DNA from: Lysobacter lycopersici
Lineage (GTDB): Bacteria > Pseudomonadota > Gammaproteobacteria > Xanthomonadales > Xanthomonadaceae
Length of the DNA stretch: 64,000 nucleotides
Assembly: GCF_007556775.1 (NCBI RefSeq)
Contig: NZ_CP041742.1
Location: 1,688,001 to 1,752,000 of the forward strand
Direction of reading: 5' to 3'
The notes under the pieces were generated by a model. The model searched no databases, had not been told where the DNA came from, and saw only the letters and a program-made list of their open reading frames with translations. Within the stretch, counting starts at the first letter, position 1. Every line of letters starts with the position of its first letter. A program made the position numbers and the translations under genes. Of this stretch, positions 18,638 to 28,209 are shown one piece after another.

Positions 18638-19434
18638 TCCGCGTACTCGATCAATACCGGCGCATGGTCGGAGAAGCGCGGTTGCGGGAAGATCTCGGCG
18701 CCGCGGATGCGTTCGGCGATCTTCGGCGTCGCGATCTGGTAATCGATGCGCCAGCCGACGTTGTTGGCGCGCGCGCCGCCGCGCGCCGACCACCAGGAAT
18801 ATTCCACAGCGTCCGGCTTGGCCACGCGGAACGCATCCTTCCAGCCCTGCTTCGGTTGCGGGCTGCCATCGCCGCAGTCGTCGGCGATCAGGCCGTTGAG
18901 CCAGGCGCGTTCGGGCGGCAGGCAGCCGGAATTCTTCTGGTTCGATTTCCAGTTCTTGATGTCGCGTTCGCTGCGCACGATGTTCCAGTCGCCGCACAAC
19001 ACGTAATCGCGGCCGCTGGCCAGCCATTCGTCGAAGATCGGTTTCAACCAATCCATCGCCTTGAACTTGAACGCCTGGCGTTCCTCGCCCGAGGTCCCGG
19101 ACGGAATGTAGAACGAGACCACGCTGAGCTTGCCGAAGCGCGCCTCGATGTAGCGGCCTTCGTCGTCGAACGGTGCCCAGCCCAGTTGCGTGCGTACCTC
19201 GTCGGGTTCGCGCCTGGCGTAGATCGCGACGCCGCTATAGCCCTTCTTGGTGCTCGCATCCTTGAAATACGCGCGATAGCCGTCGGGGCGGAACACGGCA
19301 TCGGTCAACTGGTGTTCCTGCGCCTTGGTTTCCTGCACGCAAAGCACGTCGACCTCGCGTGGCGCGAACCAGTCGAAGAAACCCTTGCTCGCGGCCGAAC
19401 GCAGGCCATTGGCGTTGAAGCTGAGGATGCGCAT
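18634..19434 (-). CDS. xthA: Exodeoxyribonuclease III
   Basis: AP endonuclease/3'-5' exonuclease for base-excision repair; 266 residues from the ATG at 19434. The metal-dependent EEP fold residues are visible: SFNANGLRS (Asn), VLCVQETKAQ (metal-binding Glu), SFYIPSG, CGDWNIV (Asp/Asn pair) and FSDHAPVLIEY with the catalytic His at the C-terminus. It diverges from pyrE across about 125 bp. It overlaps ampG by 4 bp downstream. Confidence 0.94.
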   Translation of the reverse strand: MRILSFNANGLRSAASKGFFDWFAPREVDVLCVQETKAQEHQLTDAVFRPDGYRAYFKDASTKKGYSGVAIYARREPDEVRTQLGWAPFDDEGRYIEARFGKLSVVSFYIPSGTSGEERQAFKFKAMDWLKPIFDEWLASGRDYVLCGDWNIVRSERDIKNWKSNQKNSGCLPPERAWLNGLIADDCGDGSPQPKQGWKDAFRVAKPDAVEYSWWSARGGARANNVGWRIDYQIATPKIAERIRGAEIFPQPRFSDHAPVLIEYAE

Positions 19435-19560
19435 GATCGGTAAGCGGTGAGTAGTGAGCGGGACAAGCCTACCCGAAACCCCATGGGCCATCGGCTTCCC
19501 ACTCTCCGCCGTGGGCGGGCTTGTTAACATCTGCTCACCGCTCACCATTCGCCGCTTTCC
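19435..19560. other. xthA-pyrE divergent intergenic region
   Basis: This 126-bp region contains a minus-side block AAGCGGTGAGTAGTGAGCG and a plus-side block TGCTCACCGCTCACC that can pair imperfectly over about 70 bp. TTGTTAACAT at 19521-19530 is the most AT-rich part and may belong to the pyrE promoter. No consensus -35/-10 pair is convincing. Confidence 0.35.
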
Positions 19561-20208
19561 ATGTACCGCCATCGTTTCCTGCAACTCGCCCTCGATGCCG
19601 AGGCGCTGCGCTTCGGCGAGTTCACGCTGAAGTCCGGGCGCCAGAGCCCGTACTTCTTCAATGCCGGGCGCTTCGATTCCGGCGCACGGCTGGCCGCGCT
19701 CGCAGCCTGTTATGCGGATGCGCTGGATGCGGCGAAGCTGGACTTCGACCTGCTGTTCGGCCCCGCCTACAAGGGCATCCCGCTGGCGACCGCGCTGGCC
19801 TGCGAATTCGCGCGCCGCGGCCGCGACCTGCCGCTGGCGTTCGACCGCAAGGAAGCCAAGGACCACGGCGAGGGCGGGCGCCTGATCGGTGCGCCTCTGG
19901 ACGGGAAACGCGTGCTGGTCGTCGATGACGTGATCACCGCCGGCACCGCGGTACGCGAGGCGTTGGCGCTGATCCGCAATGGCGGCGGCCTTCCTGCGGG
20001 CATCGTGATCGCGCTCGACCGCGAGGAACGCGCCAGCGACGCCGACCCGCGTTCGGCCGCGCGCGCGGTGGCGGAAGAGCAAGGCATTCCGGTGGTCGCG
20101 GTGGCGCGCCTGGCCGACCTGCTTGCGTTCGCCGGCGAAAGCGCGACACTTGCCACGGAACGCGACCGCCTGCGCGCCTACCGTGCGCGCTACGGCGCCG
20201 CTGACTGA
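19561..20208 (+). CDS. pyrE: Orotate phosphoribosyltransferase
   Basis: Pyrimidine biosynthesis enzyme joining orotate to PRPP to give OMP. The product has 215 residues. The N-terminus FGEFTLKSGRQSPYFFNAG (18-36) is the orotate-site motif. The PRPP loop VLVVDDVITAGTA is at 118-130, and FDRKEAKDHGEGG carries the catalytic loop Lys/His. The ATG at 19561 is the only sensible start. The gene appears to stand alone, with a periplasmic protein following 32 bp later. Confidence 0.96.
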   Translation: MYRHRFLQLALDAEALRFGEFTLKSGRQSPYFFNAGRFDSGARLAALAACYADALDAAKLDFDLLFGPAYKGIPLATALACEFARRGRDLPLAFDRKEAKDHGEGGRLIGAPLDGKRVLVVDDVITAGTAVREALALIRNGGGLPAGIVIALDREERASDADPRSAARAVAEEQGIPVVAVARLADLLAFAGESATLATERDRLRAYRARYGAAD

Positions 20209-20240
20209 CACGCGCCAGTTGCAGCCAGGGGGGGCTCACC

Positions 20241-20927
20241 ATGCGCATCGCCACTCGAACCGTCGCAGGCGCGACGCTGCTGCTGGGCATCATGCTGTCC
20301 GCGCACGCCGCGCCAAAACCGGTCGACAAGACCAAGAAGCTGTACTGCTGGGACGAAGGCGGGCACAAGGTCTGCGGCGATGCCCTGCCTGCCAGCGCCG
20401 CCGCCGCCGCGCGCACCGAGATCAGCGCGAAAAGCGGCCGCACGCTGGATACCGTCGGCCGCGCACTGACCCCGGAGGAACGCGTCGCCGCCACCGCCGC
20501 CGCGCAACAGGCGCAACAGGCCTCCGACCAGCGCATGCAGCAGCAACGGCGCGACCTGGCGATGGTCGATTCCTACGCGACCGAATCCGACCTGCGCCGC
20601 GCCTACGGCGATCGCTCCGACCTGCTCGACGCCTCGATCAAGGCCTCCGTGCTCAGCCTGCAGAACCTGCACCAGAGCCTGCTCAGCCTGCTCTCCCATG
20701 CCGCCGACGACGAGCTTTCGGACAAGCCCGTGGCGAAGCCGCGCCAGGACGCGATGCGCAGCCAGCATGCGGAACTGATGAAACAGCAGCGCATCCTCGC
20801 CGAACAGCGCGCAGACCGCGCCGCGCTGGACACCGAGCTCGCCGACGCAGTGCAACGCTACCGCGCGTTGAAGCATGCGGATGCGGCCACCATGCCGGAA
20901 GCGTCGCCGCCGGCGGAGACGCCGTAG
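20241..20927 (+). CDS. Periplasmic DUF4124-like protein with coiled coil
   Basis: The protein has 228 residues with a signal peptide (1-23, ending AHA). A short KLYCWDEGGHKVCGDALPAS segment (32-51) has the two Cys and the aromatic-Asp pattern of DUF4124 domains. The rest is a Gln/Ala/Arg-rich helix (about 70-215) predicted to form a coiled coil. DUF4124 proteins are xanthomonad/pseudomonad envelope proteins of unknown role. It has a GGGGGGC ribosome binding site upstream and converges on algC. Confidence 0.72.
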   Translation: MRIATRTVAGATLLLGIMLSAHAAPKPVDKTKKLYCWDEGGHKVCGDALPASAAAAARTEISAKSGRTLDTVGRALTPEERVAATAAAQQAQQASDQRMQQQRRDLAMVDSYATESDLRRAYGDRSDLLDASIKASVLSLQNLHQSLLSLLSHAADDELSDKPVAKPRQDAMRSQHAELMKQQRILAEQRADRAALDTELADAVQRYRALKHADAATMPEASPPAETP

Positions 20928-20937
20928 GCAAAGCCGC

Positions 20938-20956
20938 CCTTGTAGGAGCGCGCTAG
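20938..20956. repeat. Half REP (TGTAGGAGCGC)
   Basis: A single arm of the TGTAGGAGCGC family lies between two converging genes. It runs to within a base or two of the algC stop codon; the second arm is missing. Confidence 0.5.
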
Positions 20957-23352
20957 AACGGCAGGTTCAATCCCGGATCCAGCGCCAGCAATTGCGCACG
21001 GAATTCGCCCTGGATGCGCTTCAAGGCTTCATCGCTGTCGGCGTCGAAGCGCATCACCAGCACCGGCGTGGTGTTGGAGGCGCGCACCAGGCCCCAACCG
21101 TCGGTCCAGTCCACGCGCAGGCCGTCGATGGTGGAACTGCGCGCGTTCTCGAACTGCGCCGCGGTGCGGAAACGCTCGACGAAGGCGTGCGGATCGCCGT
21201 TCGGCGCATCGACCTTGATCTCGGGCGTGGACACGCCGTTGGGCAGGGCGCCGAGCACGTCTTCCGGCGGTTCGTTGCGCGCGGACAGGATCTCGATCAG
21301 GCGCGCCGCGGCGTAGATGCCGTCGTCGAAGCCGTACCAGCGTTCGCCGAAGAAGAAGTGGCCGCTCATCTCGCCGGCGAGTTCGGCGCCGGTTTCGCGC
21401 ATCTTCGCCTTGATCAGCGAATGCCCGGTCTTCCACATCAGCGGGCTGCCGCCGTGGCGCAGGATGTAGCCGGGCAGGCGCCCGCTGCACTTCACGTCGT
21501 ACAGGATCATCGCGCCCGGGTTGCGTTCGAGCACGTCGGCGGCGAACAGCATCAGCAGGCGGTCGGGATAGATGTTCTCGCCACTGCGCGTGACCACGCC
21601 GAGGCGATCGCCGTCGCCGTCGAAGGCGATGCCGAGGTCGGCGCCGAGGCGCTGCACCATGCGCACCAGGTCTTCGAGGTTGTGCGGCTCGCTCGGGTCG
21701 GGATGGTGGTTGGGGAAGGTGCCATCGATCTCGCAATACAGCGGTTCGACCTCGACCCCGATGGCCTCGAGCACGCGCGGCCCGAGTTCGCCGGCGGCGC
21801 CGTTGCCGGCGTCGACGACCACCTTCAGGCGGCGGTCGGCCTGCACGTCGCCGGCGATGCGGTCGACGTAGTCCTGGCTAACGTCGCGTTCGGCGAGCGT
21901 CCCCGGCGAAGTCGCGGTGTACAGGCGGTCGTCAGCGATGCGCTTGTGCAGGTCGGCGATGGCGTCGCCGGACAGGGTTTCGCCGCCGACCACGATCTTG
22001 AAGCCGTTGTAGTCCGGCGGGTTGTGGCTGCCGGTCACCGCGACGCCGCAACCGGTGTGCAGGTGGTGCGTGGCGAAATACACCGCCGGCGTCGGCACCA
22101 CGCCGATGTCGATCACGCTGCGGCCGGCCTTGCGCAGGCCTTCGATCAGGCCATGCGACAGGTCCGGGCCGGACAGGCGTCCGTCGCGGCCAACCACGAT
22201 GTAGTAGAGGTCCTGCTCCTGCATCAGCGAACCGATGGCCTGGCCGATGAGTTCGGCCACGCCGGCGTCGAGCGTTTGCCCGACCACGCCACGGATGTCG
22301 TAGGCGCGGAAGATGCCGCGGTCGATCGCGACCGGTTTGCGTTCGGCCTCGGGTGCCACCACGACCTTCGGCGCCACCGGACGCTCCGGCAGCGGCGCCT
22401 GCACGAGCGCCTGTTCCAGCGTGGTGTCCGGAACCGCTTCGGCCTCGACGTCCACCGCATGGCCGAGGAGACCGAGCTTGCGCCAGGCGAAGAACGCCAG
22501 CGCCGCCAGCAACAACGCGCCGGCCAGCGAGGGAATCGCGCCCAGTCCGAACGCGCGACCGCTGCCGTCGGGCAGGCCTGCGACGACGCGCAGGTCGGTG
22601 TTGGGAATCTTCGCCGCCATCGCCTCGGCGCCGTTCGCCAGCGCGGTGTCGCCGTTTTCCGCCAGCGTCGCCGTGCCCTGGCGCAGGGCGAGATAGCTGC
22701 CACCGGGTGCCGAGGCCTGTTTCAGCGGATCGACGATCGCATCCGGCGGCAACTGCACCACTGCGACCGCGACCGCGACCTTGCCGGCGGGCATCGGGGC
22801 GGCGACCACCAGTTTCTGGCCGCCGGCCTTGGCCAGCCGCGCGACCGGGGCCTTCGCGACGATCGCGGCTTCCGCCACCGCGAGCAAGCCGTAGCCGCCC
22901 TTGGGCAGGCTCGCGAACTGCGCGTCCATGTCGGCGGGCCAGACTTCGACCTGCCCGGCCTTCGGCCATGCCGCCTTCAATGCCGCCGCGGCCGCCGCGA
23001 AATCCGCTGCCGGCGCGACCGCCATCGCGGGTGGCGTGGCGGGCTGCGTCGCCGTCGCGTCCGTAGCCGGCGCGACCACCGGAACCGCCGCGGGAACCGG
23101 CAACAGCGCGGATTGCACCGCAGGCGTGGCGACCAGCTTGCCGAGTTGCGCGCTCTGCGTCTTCACCGCGCTGCCGATGGCCAGGGCGACGCTGTCGCGC
23201 GCGGTCGCCAGCCTTTCTTCGCGCTGGTGGTCGCGCCACTGGCCCACGCCGCTCCACGCCAGCCACAACGCGAGCAATCCGAGCACCACCGCCAGCGGCA
23301 ACGCCAGCTGCCGCAGTTGCTCCATGCCCGGCTTCTTGAACTTGATGTCCAT
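20953..23352 (-). CDS. algC: Phosphomannomutase/phosphoglucomutase with long membrane-anchored N-terminus
   Basis: The protein has 799 residues. The C-terminal half (about 345-799) is a full alpha-D-phosphohexomutase: FRAYDIRG, TGSHNPPDYNG with phospho-Ser442, the metal loop DGDGDR and EMSGHFFF. It interconverts Man-6-P/Man-1-P and Glc-6-P/Glc-1-P for LPS and exopolysaccharide precursors (XanA/AlgC). The first 340 residues hold two transmembrane helices (about 17-34 and 272-290) flanking an Ala-rich, probably periplasmic domain, so the catalytic part would be tethered at the cytoplasmic face. It follows dut in the coaC-coaB-dut-algC order known from pseudomonads. Confidence 0.93.
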   Translation of the reverse strand: MDIKFKKPGMEQLRQLALPLAVVLGLLALWLAWSGVGQWRDHQREERLATARDSVALAIGSAVKTQSAQLGKLVATPAVQSALLPVPAAVPVVAPATDATATQPATPPAMAVAPAADFAAAAAALKAAWPKAGQVEVWPADMDAQFASLPKGGYGLLAVAEAAIVAKAPVARLAKAGGQKLVVAAPMPAGKVAVAVAVVQLPPDAIVDPLKQASAPGGSYLALRQGTATLAENGDTALANGAEAMAAKIPNTDLRVVAGLPDGSGRAFGLGAIPSLAGALLLAALAFFAWRKLGLLGHAVDVEAEAVPDTTLEQALVQAPLPERPVAPKVVVAPEAERKPVAIDRGIFRAYDIRGVVGQTLDAGVAELIGQAIGSLMQEQDLYYIVVGRDGRLSGPDLSHGLIEGLRKAGRSVIDIGVVPTPAVYFATHHLHTGCGVAVTGSHNPPDYNGFKIVVGGETLSGDAIADLHKRIADDRLYTATSPGTLAERDVSQDYVDRIAGDVQADRRLKVVVDAGNGAAGELGPRVLEAIGVEVEPLYCEIDGTFPNHHPDPSEPHNLEDLVRMVQRLGADLGIAFDGDGDRLGVVTRSGENIYPDRLLMLFAADVLERNPGAMILYDVKCSGRLPGYILRHGGSPLMWKTGHSLIKAKMRETGAELAGEMSGHFFFGERWYGFDDGIYAAARLIEILSARNEPPEDVLGALPNGVSTPEIKVDAPNGDPHAFVERFRTAAQFENARSSTIDGLRVDWTDGWGLVRASNTTPVLVMRFDADSDEALKRIQGEFRAQLLALDPGLNLPF

Positions 23353-23361
23353 CCCGTTCCC

Positions 23362-23835
23362 CTAGCGCAGTCCGGTGTGGCCGAATCCGCCGCTGCCGCG
23401 CGCGCTTTCCTCGAAAGTATCCACTACCCGCAGCGTGGCGCGCACGATCGGCAGCACCACCAGCTGCGCGATGCGGTCGCCGGGCTGGATCGCGTAGGCC
23501 TCGCGCCCACGGTTCCACACGCTGATCATCAGCGGGCCCTGGTAATCGGCGTCGATCAGGCCGGTGCCGTTGCCGAGCACGATGCCGTGCTTGTGGCCCA
23601 GCCCGGAGCGCGGCAGCACCACCGCGCACAGGCCCGGGTCGGCGAGGTGGATCGCTAGGCCGGACGGAACCAGCGCGGCATCGCCCGGCGCGAGATCCAG
23701 CAGCGCATCCAGCGCGGCGCGCAGGTCGAGCCCGGCGCTGGCGTCGGTGGCGTAGGCAGGCAACGGCCATTCGCCGCCGAAGCGCGCATCCAGCACGCGC
23801 ACGTCGAGGACATGTCCTTCGGGAGCAGGGTTCAT
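23362..23835 (-). CDS. dut: Deoxyuridine 5'-triphosphate nucleotidohydrolase
   Basis: Trimeric dUTPase of 157 residues producing dUMP and keeping uracil out of DNA. The five motifs are readable: [11 protein letters not shown] (about 26-36), [11 protein letters not shown] (about 75-85), [11 protein letters not shown] (about 92-102), [11 protein letters not shown] (about 119-129) and the C-terminal [11 protein letters not shown]. The start overlaps the coaB stop by 4 bp, so translation is coupled. It is part of the coaC-coaB-dut-algC operon. Confidence 0.96.
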   Translation of the reverse strand: MNPAPEGHVLDVRVLDARFGGEWPLPAYATDASAGLDLRAALDALLDLAPGDAALVPSGLAIHLADPGLCAVVLPRSGLGHKHGIVLGNGTGLIDADYQGPLMISVWNRGREAYAIQPGDRIAQLVVLPIVRATLRVVDTFEESARGSGGFGHTGLR

Positions 23836-24500
23836 CCGGAAATCCGTTCGGCGATGAAATCGAGCAATTCTGCGGCCAGCAGCGTCTTCGATGCCGGGCC
23901 GAAGCGGCGTTCGTCCTCGTTCCAGAAGACGTGCAACGCGTTGTCCTCAGCTTCGAAACCGCTGCCGGCGATGCCGACGCGGTTGGCGCAGATGAAATCC
24001 ACGCGCTTGCGTTCGAGTTTGTCGCGGGCGTAACGCGCGAGTTCCGCGTCGTCGCCGGTCTCGGCGGCGAATCCCACCACGCAGCGCGGTCGCGACGGAT
24101 GCGCGGCGACGTCGGCGAGGATGTCGGCGGTGCGCACCAGTTCCAGCGCGAGCGTGTCCATGCCGGGCCGTTTCTTCAGTTTTTGCGGCGCGACTTCGCG
24201 CGGCGTCCAGTCCGCGACCGCGGCGGCGCCGATGTAGAGGTCGGCGGGCAATCCGGACAACACCGCCTCATGCATGTCGGCGGCCGAACGCACGTCGATG
24301 CGGCGCACGTTCGATGGCGTTTCCAGATGCACCGGGCCCGCGACCAGCGTCGTGTCCGCGCCGAGCGACGCGGCAGCGGCGGCGAGCGCGAACCCCATGC
24401 GTCCGCTACTGCGGTTCCCGAGGAAACGCACCGGATCGATGTCTTCGAAGGTCGGGCCGGCGCTGACCAGCACCCGCCGTCCGGCGAGCGATGCACTCAT
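23832..24500 (-). CDS. coaB: Phosphopantothenoylcysteine synthetase (CoaB, separate gene)
   Basis: Second half of what is normally the fused CoaBC/Dfp; joins 4'-phosphopantothenate and cysteine using CTP. The protein has 222 residues. It starts with [23 protein letters not shown], the CoaB domain start, and includes [28 protein letters not shown] and ANRVG. The ATG at 24500 overlaps the coaC stop (ATGA). In the usual fusion this junction is continuous, so either the gene has genuinely split with coupled translation or a single-base frameshift lies at the domain boundary. Both halves look intact. Confidence 0.9.
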   Translation of the reverse strand: MSASLAGRRVLVSAGPTFEDIDPVRFLGNRSSGRMGFALAAAAASLGADTTLVAGPVHLETPSNVRRIDVRSAADMHEAVLSGLPADLYIGAAAVADWTPREVAPQKLKKRPGMDTLALELVRTADILADVAAHPSRPRCVVGFAAETGDDAELARYARDKLERKRVDFICANRVGIAGSGFEAEDNALHVFWNEDERRFGPASKTLLAAELLDFIAERISG

Positions 24501-25042
24501 GCGTGGCGTTCACCCAGCGCGGCGACGATGGCCAGTGGTTCGGCCATGCGCCCCGGCCCGGATTCGCCTTCGGCCAGCGGGCCGTCGTCGGGCCCGATCA
24601 CCTGCACGCCGCGCGCGCGCAGCGTCGCCATGTTCTGTTGCGTGGCGGGATGCTTCCACATCACGTGGTTCATCGCCGGGCACACCGCGAGCGGCGCGGT
24701 GCTGGCGAGGCAGAGCGTGCTCACCAGGTCGTCGGCGAAACCGTGCGCGAGCTTGGCCAGCGTGTTCGCCGTGGCCGGCGCGATGACGATGCGCTGCGCC
24801 CATCGCGCGAGTTCGAGGTGGCCCATCGCCGCCTCGGCCTGCGCATCCCACAGCGAACTGCGCACCGGCTGCCCGCTCAAGGCCTGGAAGGTCTGCGCGC
24901 CGACGAAACGCTGCGCGTTCTCGGTCATCGCCACCCGCACCTCGGCGCCGGCCTCGCGCAGGCGACGCACTAGGTCCGCGGCCTTGTACGCGGCGATGCC
25001 GCCGCAGACGCAGAGCAATACGCGCTGACCCTGGAGCGTCAT
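24497..25042 (-). CDS. coaC: Phosphopantothenoylcysteine decarboxylase (CoaC, separate gene)
   Basis: FMN-dependent decarboxylase giving 4'-phosphopantetheine, a coenzyme A precursor; 181 residues from the ATG at 25042. The flavoprotein motif [20 protein letters not shown] opens the domain. The catalytic-His region is [12 protein letters not shown], followed by [19 protein letters not shown] and CPAMNHVMW. It ends at LGERHA just where the fused protein would run into the CoaB domain. It is the first gene of the operon, divergent from radC with about 100 bp between. Confidence 0.92.
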   Translation of the reverse strand: MTLQGQRVLLCVCGGIAAYKAADLVRRLREAGAEVRVAMTENAQRFVGAQTFQALSGQPVRSSLWDAQAEAAMGHLELARWAQRIVIAPATANTLAKLAHGFADDLVSTLCLASTAPLAVCPAMNHVMWKHPATQQNMATLRARGVQVIGPDDGPLAEGESGPGRMAEPLAIVAALGERHA

Positions 25043-25144
25043 CGACACCTCGGAAAATTCCCATGCATGGACGCGGCACAAGCTTACCCGAAGGCCGGCA
25101 ACACCCCGACTGTGCCCGTGCCGCGGCGCATTCACGCTTGGCGC

Positions 25145-25819
25145 ATGCTCCTCCACGACTGGCCCGCCCAAGAACGCCCACGCGAACGCCTGCTTGCCGG
25201 CGGCCCCGCGCAGCTCTCGGACGCCGAATTGCTGGCGATCTTCCTCGGCTCCGGCCTGCGCGGGCAGGACGCGGTCGCCACCGCGCGCGACCTGCTCGCG
25301 CGCCACGGTCCGTTGCGCGAGTTGCTGGAACGCGGCCCGACCGAACTGATGAAACTGCCCGGACTCGGTCCGGCGCGCGCCTGCCGCCTGTCCGCGGCGC
25401 TGGAGCTGTGCAACCGCTACCTTGCCGCCGGGCTGGAACGCGGCGAGGCGCTGTCCGACCCGCATTCGGCCGGTCGCTATTTCGCCCAGCGCCTGCGCGG
25501 CCAGCCGCAGGAGGTGTTCGCCTGCCTATTCCTCGATGCGCGCCACCGCGCGCTCGCCTTCGAGGAACTGTTCCACGGCACCGTCGACGGCGCCGAAGTG
25601 CATCCGCGCGAAGTCGTGCGCCGCGCACTCGCGCACAACGCCGCCGCGGTGATCGCCGGCCACAACCACCCGAGCGGCAACCCCGAACCCAGCGCCGCCG
25701 ACCGCGCCGTCACCGCGCGCCTGAAGCAATCGCTGGCGCTGGTCGACGTGCGCCTGCTCGACCACTTCGTCATCGGCGACGGCGCGCCGAGCTCGATGGC
25801 GGCGCGCGGTTGGGTGTGA
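25145..25819 (+). CDS. radC: RadC family JAB/MPN protein
   Basis: The protein has 224 residues from the ATG at 25145; an in-frame ATG at 25067 would add 26 residues. An N-terminal UPF0758 helix-hairpin part ([23 protein letters not shown]) precedes a JAMM metalloprotease-like domain with FEELFHGT and [15 protein letters not shown], the His-x-His...Asp zinc set. The name comes from an E. coli allele; a DNA-repair role is not supported for the family and the true substrate is unknown. It diverges from coaC, as in many gammaproteobacteria. Confidence 0.93.
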   Translation: MLLHDWPAQERPRERLLAGGPAQLSDAELLAIFLGSGLRGQDAVATARDLLARHGPLRELLERGPTELMKLPGLGPARACRLSAALELCNRYLAAGLERGEALSDPHSAGRYFAQRLRGQPQEVFACLFLDARHRALAFEELFHGTVDGAEVHPREVVRRALAHNAAAVIAGHNHPSGNPEPSAADRAVTARLKQSLALVDVRLLDHFVIGDGAPSSMAARGWV

Positions 25820-25851
25820 ACCTCGCACCAAGCGCGGGGAAACGGCGTGCC

Positions 25852-26370
25852 ATGCCCCCGCAACGCAAATCGATCCGATTGCGGGGCTACGACTACACAC
25901 AAGCTGGCGCTTACTTCGTCACGATCTGCGCGCAAGGTCACGCATGTCTGTTCGGAAACATCACCAATGGTGAGATGAGACTGAACAACATCGGCAATAT
26001 CGTTGCTGAGGAATGGGCGAAAACCCGGGAAATCCGCATCGGAATGGAATTGGACGCTTGGGTCGTCATGCCAAATCATTTCCACGGAATCATCGTTATC
26101 GTCGATTCACGCCGTAGGGGCGACCGGCCGGTCGCCCCTACCGGCCCACAACCACGATCCGTGGGCGCGGTCGTCGCAGGATTCAAATCCGCCGCCACCA
26201 AACGCATCAACGCGCTGCGAGGAACACCGGGAACGCCTGTGTGGCAACGCAACTACCACGAGCACATCATCCGCAACGAGGGCTCCCTGGATCGCATTCG
26301 GCAATACATCCTCGACAATCCTGCGCAATGGGCGACAGATCGCGAAAACCCATCGAGCCATTCCGCTTGA
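25852..26370 (+). CDS. REP-associated tyrosine transposase (RAYT, Y1/HUH)
   Basis: Single-strand DNA transposase relative of IS200/IS605 TnpA; 172 residues. Motifs are YDYTQAGAYFVTICA (13-27), the HUH triad as PNHFHGI with His76 and His78, and the catalytic Tyr135 in WQRNYHEHIIRNEGS. RAYTs are domesticated enzymes thought to spread REP palindromes. A 28-bp GTAG palindrome (26114-26141) lies inside the reading frame and encodes RGDRPVAPTG (residues about 88-97) in a loop between the HUH and Tyr motifs. Another copy lies 16 bp after the stop. It starts 32 bp after radC. Confidence 0.9.
   Translation: MPPQRKSIRLRGYDYTQAGAYFVTICAQGHACLFGNITNGEMRLNNIGNIVAEEWAKTREIRIGMELDAWVVMPNHFHGIIVIVDSRRRGDRPVAPTGPQPRSVGAVVAGFKSAATKRINALRGTPGTPVWQRNYHEHIIRNEGSLDRIRQYILDNPAQWATDRENPSSHSA
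26114..26141. repeat. GTAG REP palindrome inside the RAYT gene
   Basis: Perfect 28-bp palindrome whose half is GTAGGGGCGACCGG. It begins with GTAG, the hallmark of RAYT-linked REPs (as in Stenotrophomonas SMAG elements). It stays in frame with the transposase. Confidence 0.92.
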
Positions 26371-26386
26371 CCTCGCAATTCGCGTC

Positions 26387-26414
26387 GTAGGGGCGACCGG
26401 CCGGTCGCCCCTCC
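26387..26414. repeat. GTAG REP palindrome downstream of the RAYT gene
   Basis: Second copy of the palindrome, half GTAGGGGCGACCGG, ending CTCC in place of CTAC (one mismatched pair). It is in direct repeat with the in-gene copy, 273 bp away, and sits between the RAYT stop and argS. Confidence 0.9.
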
Positions 26415-26484
26415 AAATCCGATAGCCGATACGCTGCAGCTTGCCGACCGCTGTTGCCCAGCAACCGGCCCACCCCCGAAAAGC

Positions 26485-26490
26485 TAGAAT
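26485..26490 (+). promoter_or_regulatory. -10-like TAGAAT upstream of argS
   Basis: TAGAAT lies 30 bp before the argS GTG. A TTGCCC at 26454-26459 is too far (25 nt) to be a standard -35, so this is only a candidate -10. Confidence 0.3.
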
Positions 26491-26520
26491 GTCCGACCAT
26501 CCGGCCAGTTCACCGCCTTC

Positions 26521-28209
26521 GTGAAATCCCAGCTCCGCGCCCTGGTCGACCAGGGCATCGCCCGCCTCCGCGAGGCCGGTACCCTGCCCGCCGACGTCGC
26601 CGTGCCCGAATTCGCGATCGAGCGGCCGAAGGATCGCGCGCACGGTGATTTCTCCGCCAACGCGGCGATGCTGCTGGCCAAGGCGGCGAAGACCAATCCG
26701 CGCGCGCTGGCGCAAGCCCTGGTCGAGGCGTTGCCGCAAGACCCGGCCATCGCCTCGGTGGAAATCGCCGGCCCGGGCTTCATCAACTTCCGCCTCGCGC
26801 CTTCGGCGTGGCAGGCGATGCTGCGCGAGATCGCGACGCAGGGCGCCGACTACGGCCGCAACGCCAGCGGCAAGGGCCACACGGCTGGCGTCGAATACGT
26901 ATCGGCGAACCCCACCGGCCCGCTGCACGTCGGCCACGGCCGCGCTGCGGTGATCGGCGACTGCATCGCGCGCGTCATGGCCGCCAACGGCTGGAACGTG
27001 AAGCGCGAGTTCTACTACAACGACGCCGGCGTGCAGATCGAGAACCTCGCGCGCTCCACGCAGGCGCGCGCCAAGGGCCTGAAGCCCGGCGACGCCGACT
27101 GGCCCGAAGACGCCTACAACGGCGACTACATCGCCGACGTGGCGAACTCATATTTGCGCGGCGATGCGGTGGAAATCGAAGGCCACGTGATCGTCGGCAA
27201 GAACGATGCCGATGACCTGGATGCGATCCGCAAGTTCGCGGTCGCCTACCTGCGCCGCGAACAGAACGCCGACCTCGAGGCCTACGGCGTGTTGTTCGAC
27301 GTGTATTTCCTCGAATCCTCGCTCTACGTCGACGGCAAGGTGGACGAAACCGTGCGCGAGCTGATCGCCCACGGCCACACCTACGAGGACGGTGGCGCGC
27401 TGTGGCTGCGTACCACCGACTTCGGCGACGACAAGGACCGGGTGATGCGCAAGTCCGACGGCACCTATACCTACTTCGTGCCGGACATCGCCTACCACCG
27501 GTCGAAATGGCAGCGCGGTTACCAGCGCGCCGTCACCGAACTCGGCGCCGACCACCACGGTTCGCTGATGCGGGTGAAAGCCGGACTACAGGCGCTCGAC
27601 GCCGGCATTCCCGCCGGATATCCCGATTACGTGCTGCACCAGATGGTCACGGTCATGCGCGGCGGCGAGGAAGTGAAGCTGTCCAAGCGCGCCGGCAGCT
27701 ACCTGACCCTGCGCGACCTGATCGACGAAGCCGGGTGCGACGCGACGCGCTGGTTCCTGGTCGCGCGCAAGCCCGACTCGCAGCTCACCTTCGACATCGA
27801 CCTCGCGCGTTCGCAGTCGCTCGACAATCCGGTGTACTACGTGCAGCTCGCGCATGCGCGCAGCTGCGGCGTGTTCCGGCAACTGGCCGAGCGCGGACTC
27901 GCGTTCGACGCCGAGAACGGCCGCAACCAGCCGCTCGATCTCGACGACCGCGCGACCGCCACGCTGCTCGCCTCGCTGTCGCGCTGGCCGGAAGTCGTGG
28001 CTGCCGCCGGCGCGCAGCTGGAACCGCACCTGGTCGCGGCCTACTTGCTGGAACTGGCGCAGGACTTCCAGTCGTATTACAACGAACACCAGTTCCTGGT
28101 CGACGACGCGAACCTGCGCGACGCGCGGCTCGCGCTCGCCGCGGCGACGCGGCAGGTGCTGGCGAACGGACTCGGATTGCTGGGCGTGAACGCCCCGGAG
28201 GCGATGTAA
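26521..28209 (+). CDS. argS: Arginyl-tRNA synthetase
   Basis: Class I synthetase charging tRNA-Arg; 562 residues from a GTG start. The N-terminal Arg-tRNA-synthetase additional domain (about 5-90) is followed by [20 protein letters not shown] with the HVGH signature at 136-139. The DALR anticodon-binding domain forms the C-terminus. The KMSKS counterpart is VKLSKRAG. The ftsN-like gene begins directly after the stop codon, as in many gammaproteobacteria. Confidence 0.96.
   Translation: MKSQLRALVDQGIARLREAGTLPADVAVPEFAIERPKDRAHGDFSANAAMLLAKAAKTNPRALAQALVEALPQDPAIASVEIAGPGFINFRLAPSAWQAMLREIATQGADYGRNASGKGHTAGVEYVSANPTGPLHVGHGRAAVIGDCIARVMAANGWNVKREFYYNDAGVQIENLARSTQARAKGLKPGDADWPEDAYNGDYIADVANSYLRGDAVEIEGHVIVGKNDADDLDAIRKFAVAYLRREQNADLEAYGVLFDVYFLESSLYVDGKVDETVRELIAHGHTYEDGGALWLRTTDFGDDKDRVMRKSDGTYTYFVPDIAYHRSKWQRGYQRAVTELGADHHGSLMRVKAGLQALDAGIPAGYPDYVLHQMVTVMRGGEEVKLSKRAGSYLTLRDLIDEAGCDATRWFLVARKPDSQLTFDIDLARSQSLDNPVYYVQLAHARSCGVFRQLAERGLAFDAENGRNQPLDLDDRATATLLASLSRWPEVVAAAGAQLEPHLVAAYLLELAQDFQSYYNEHQFLVDDANLRDARLALAAATRQVLANGLGLLGVNAPEAM

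Noticed and set aside
20875-23658. Open frame of 927 codons on the plus strand opposite algC
   Set aside because: Shadow of algC and dut; no recognisable protein features.
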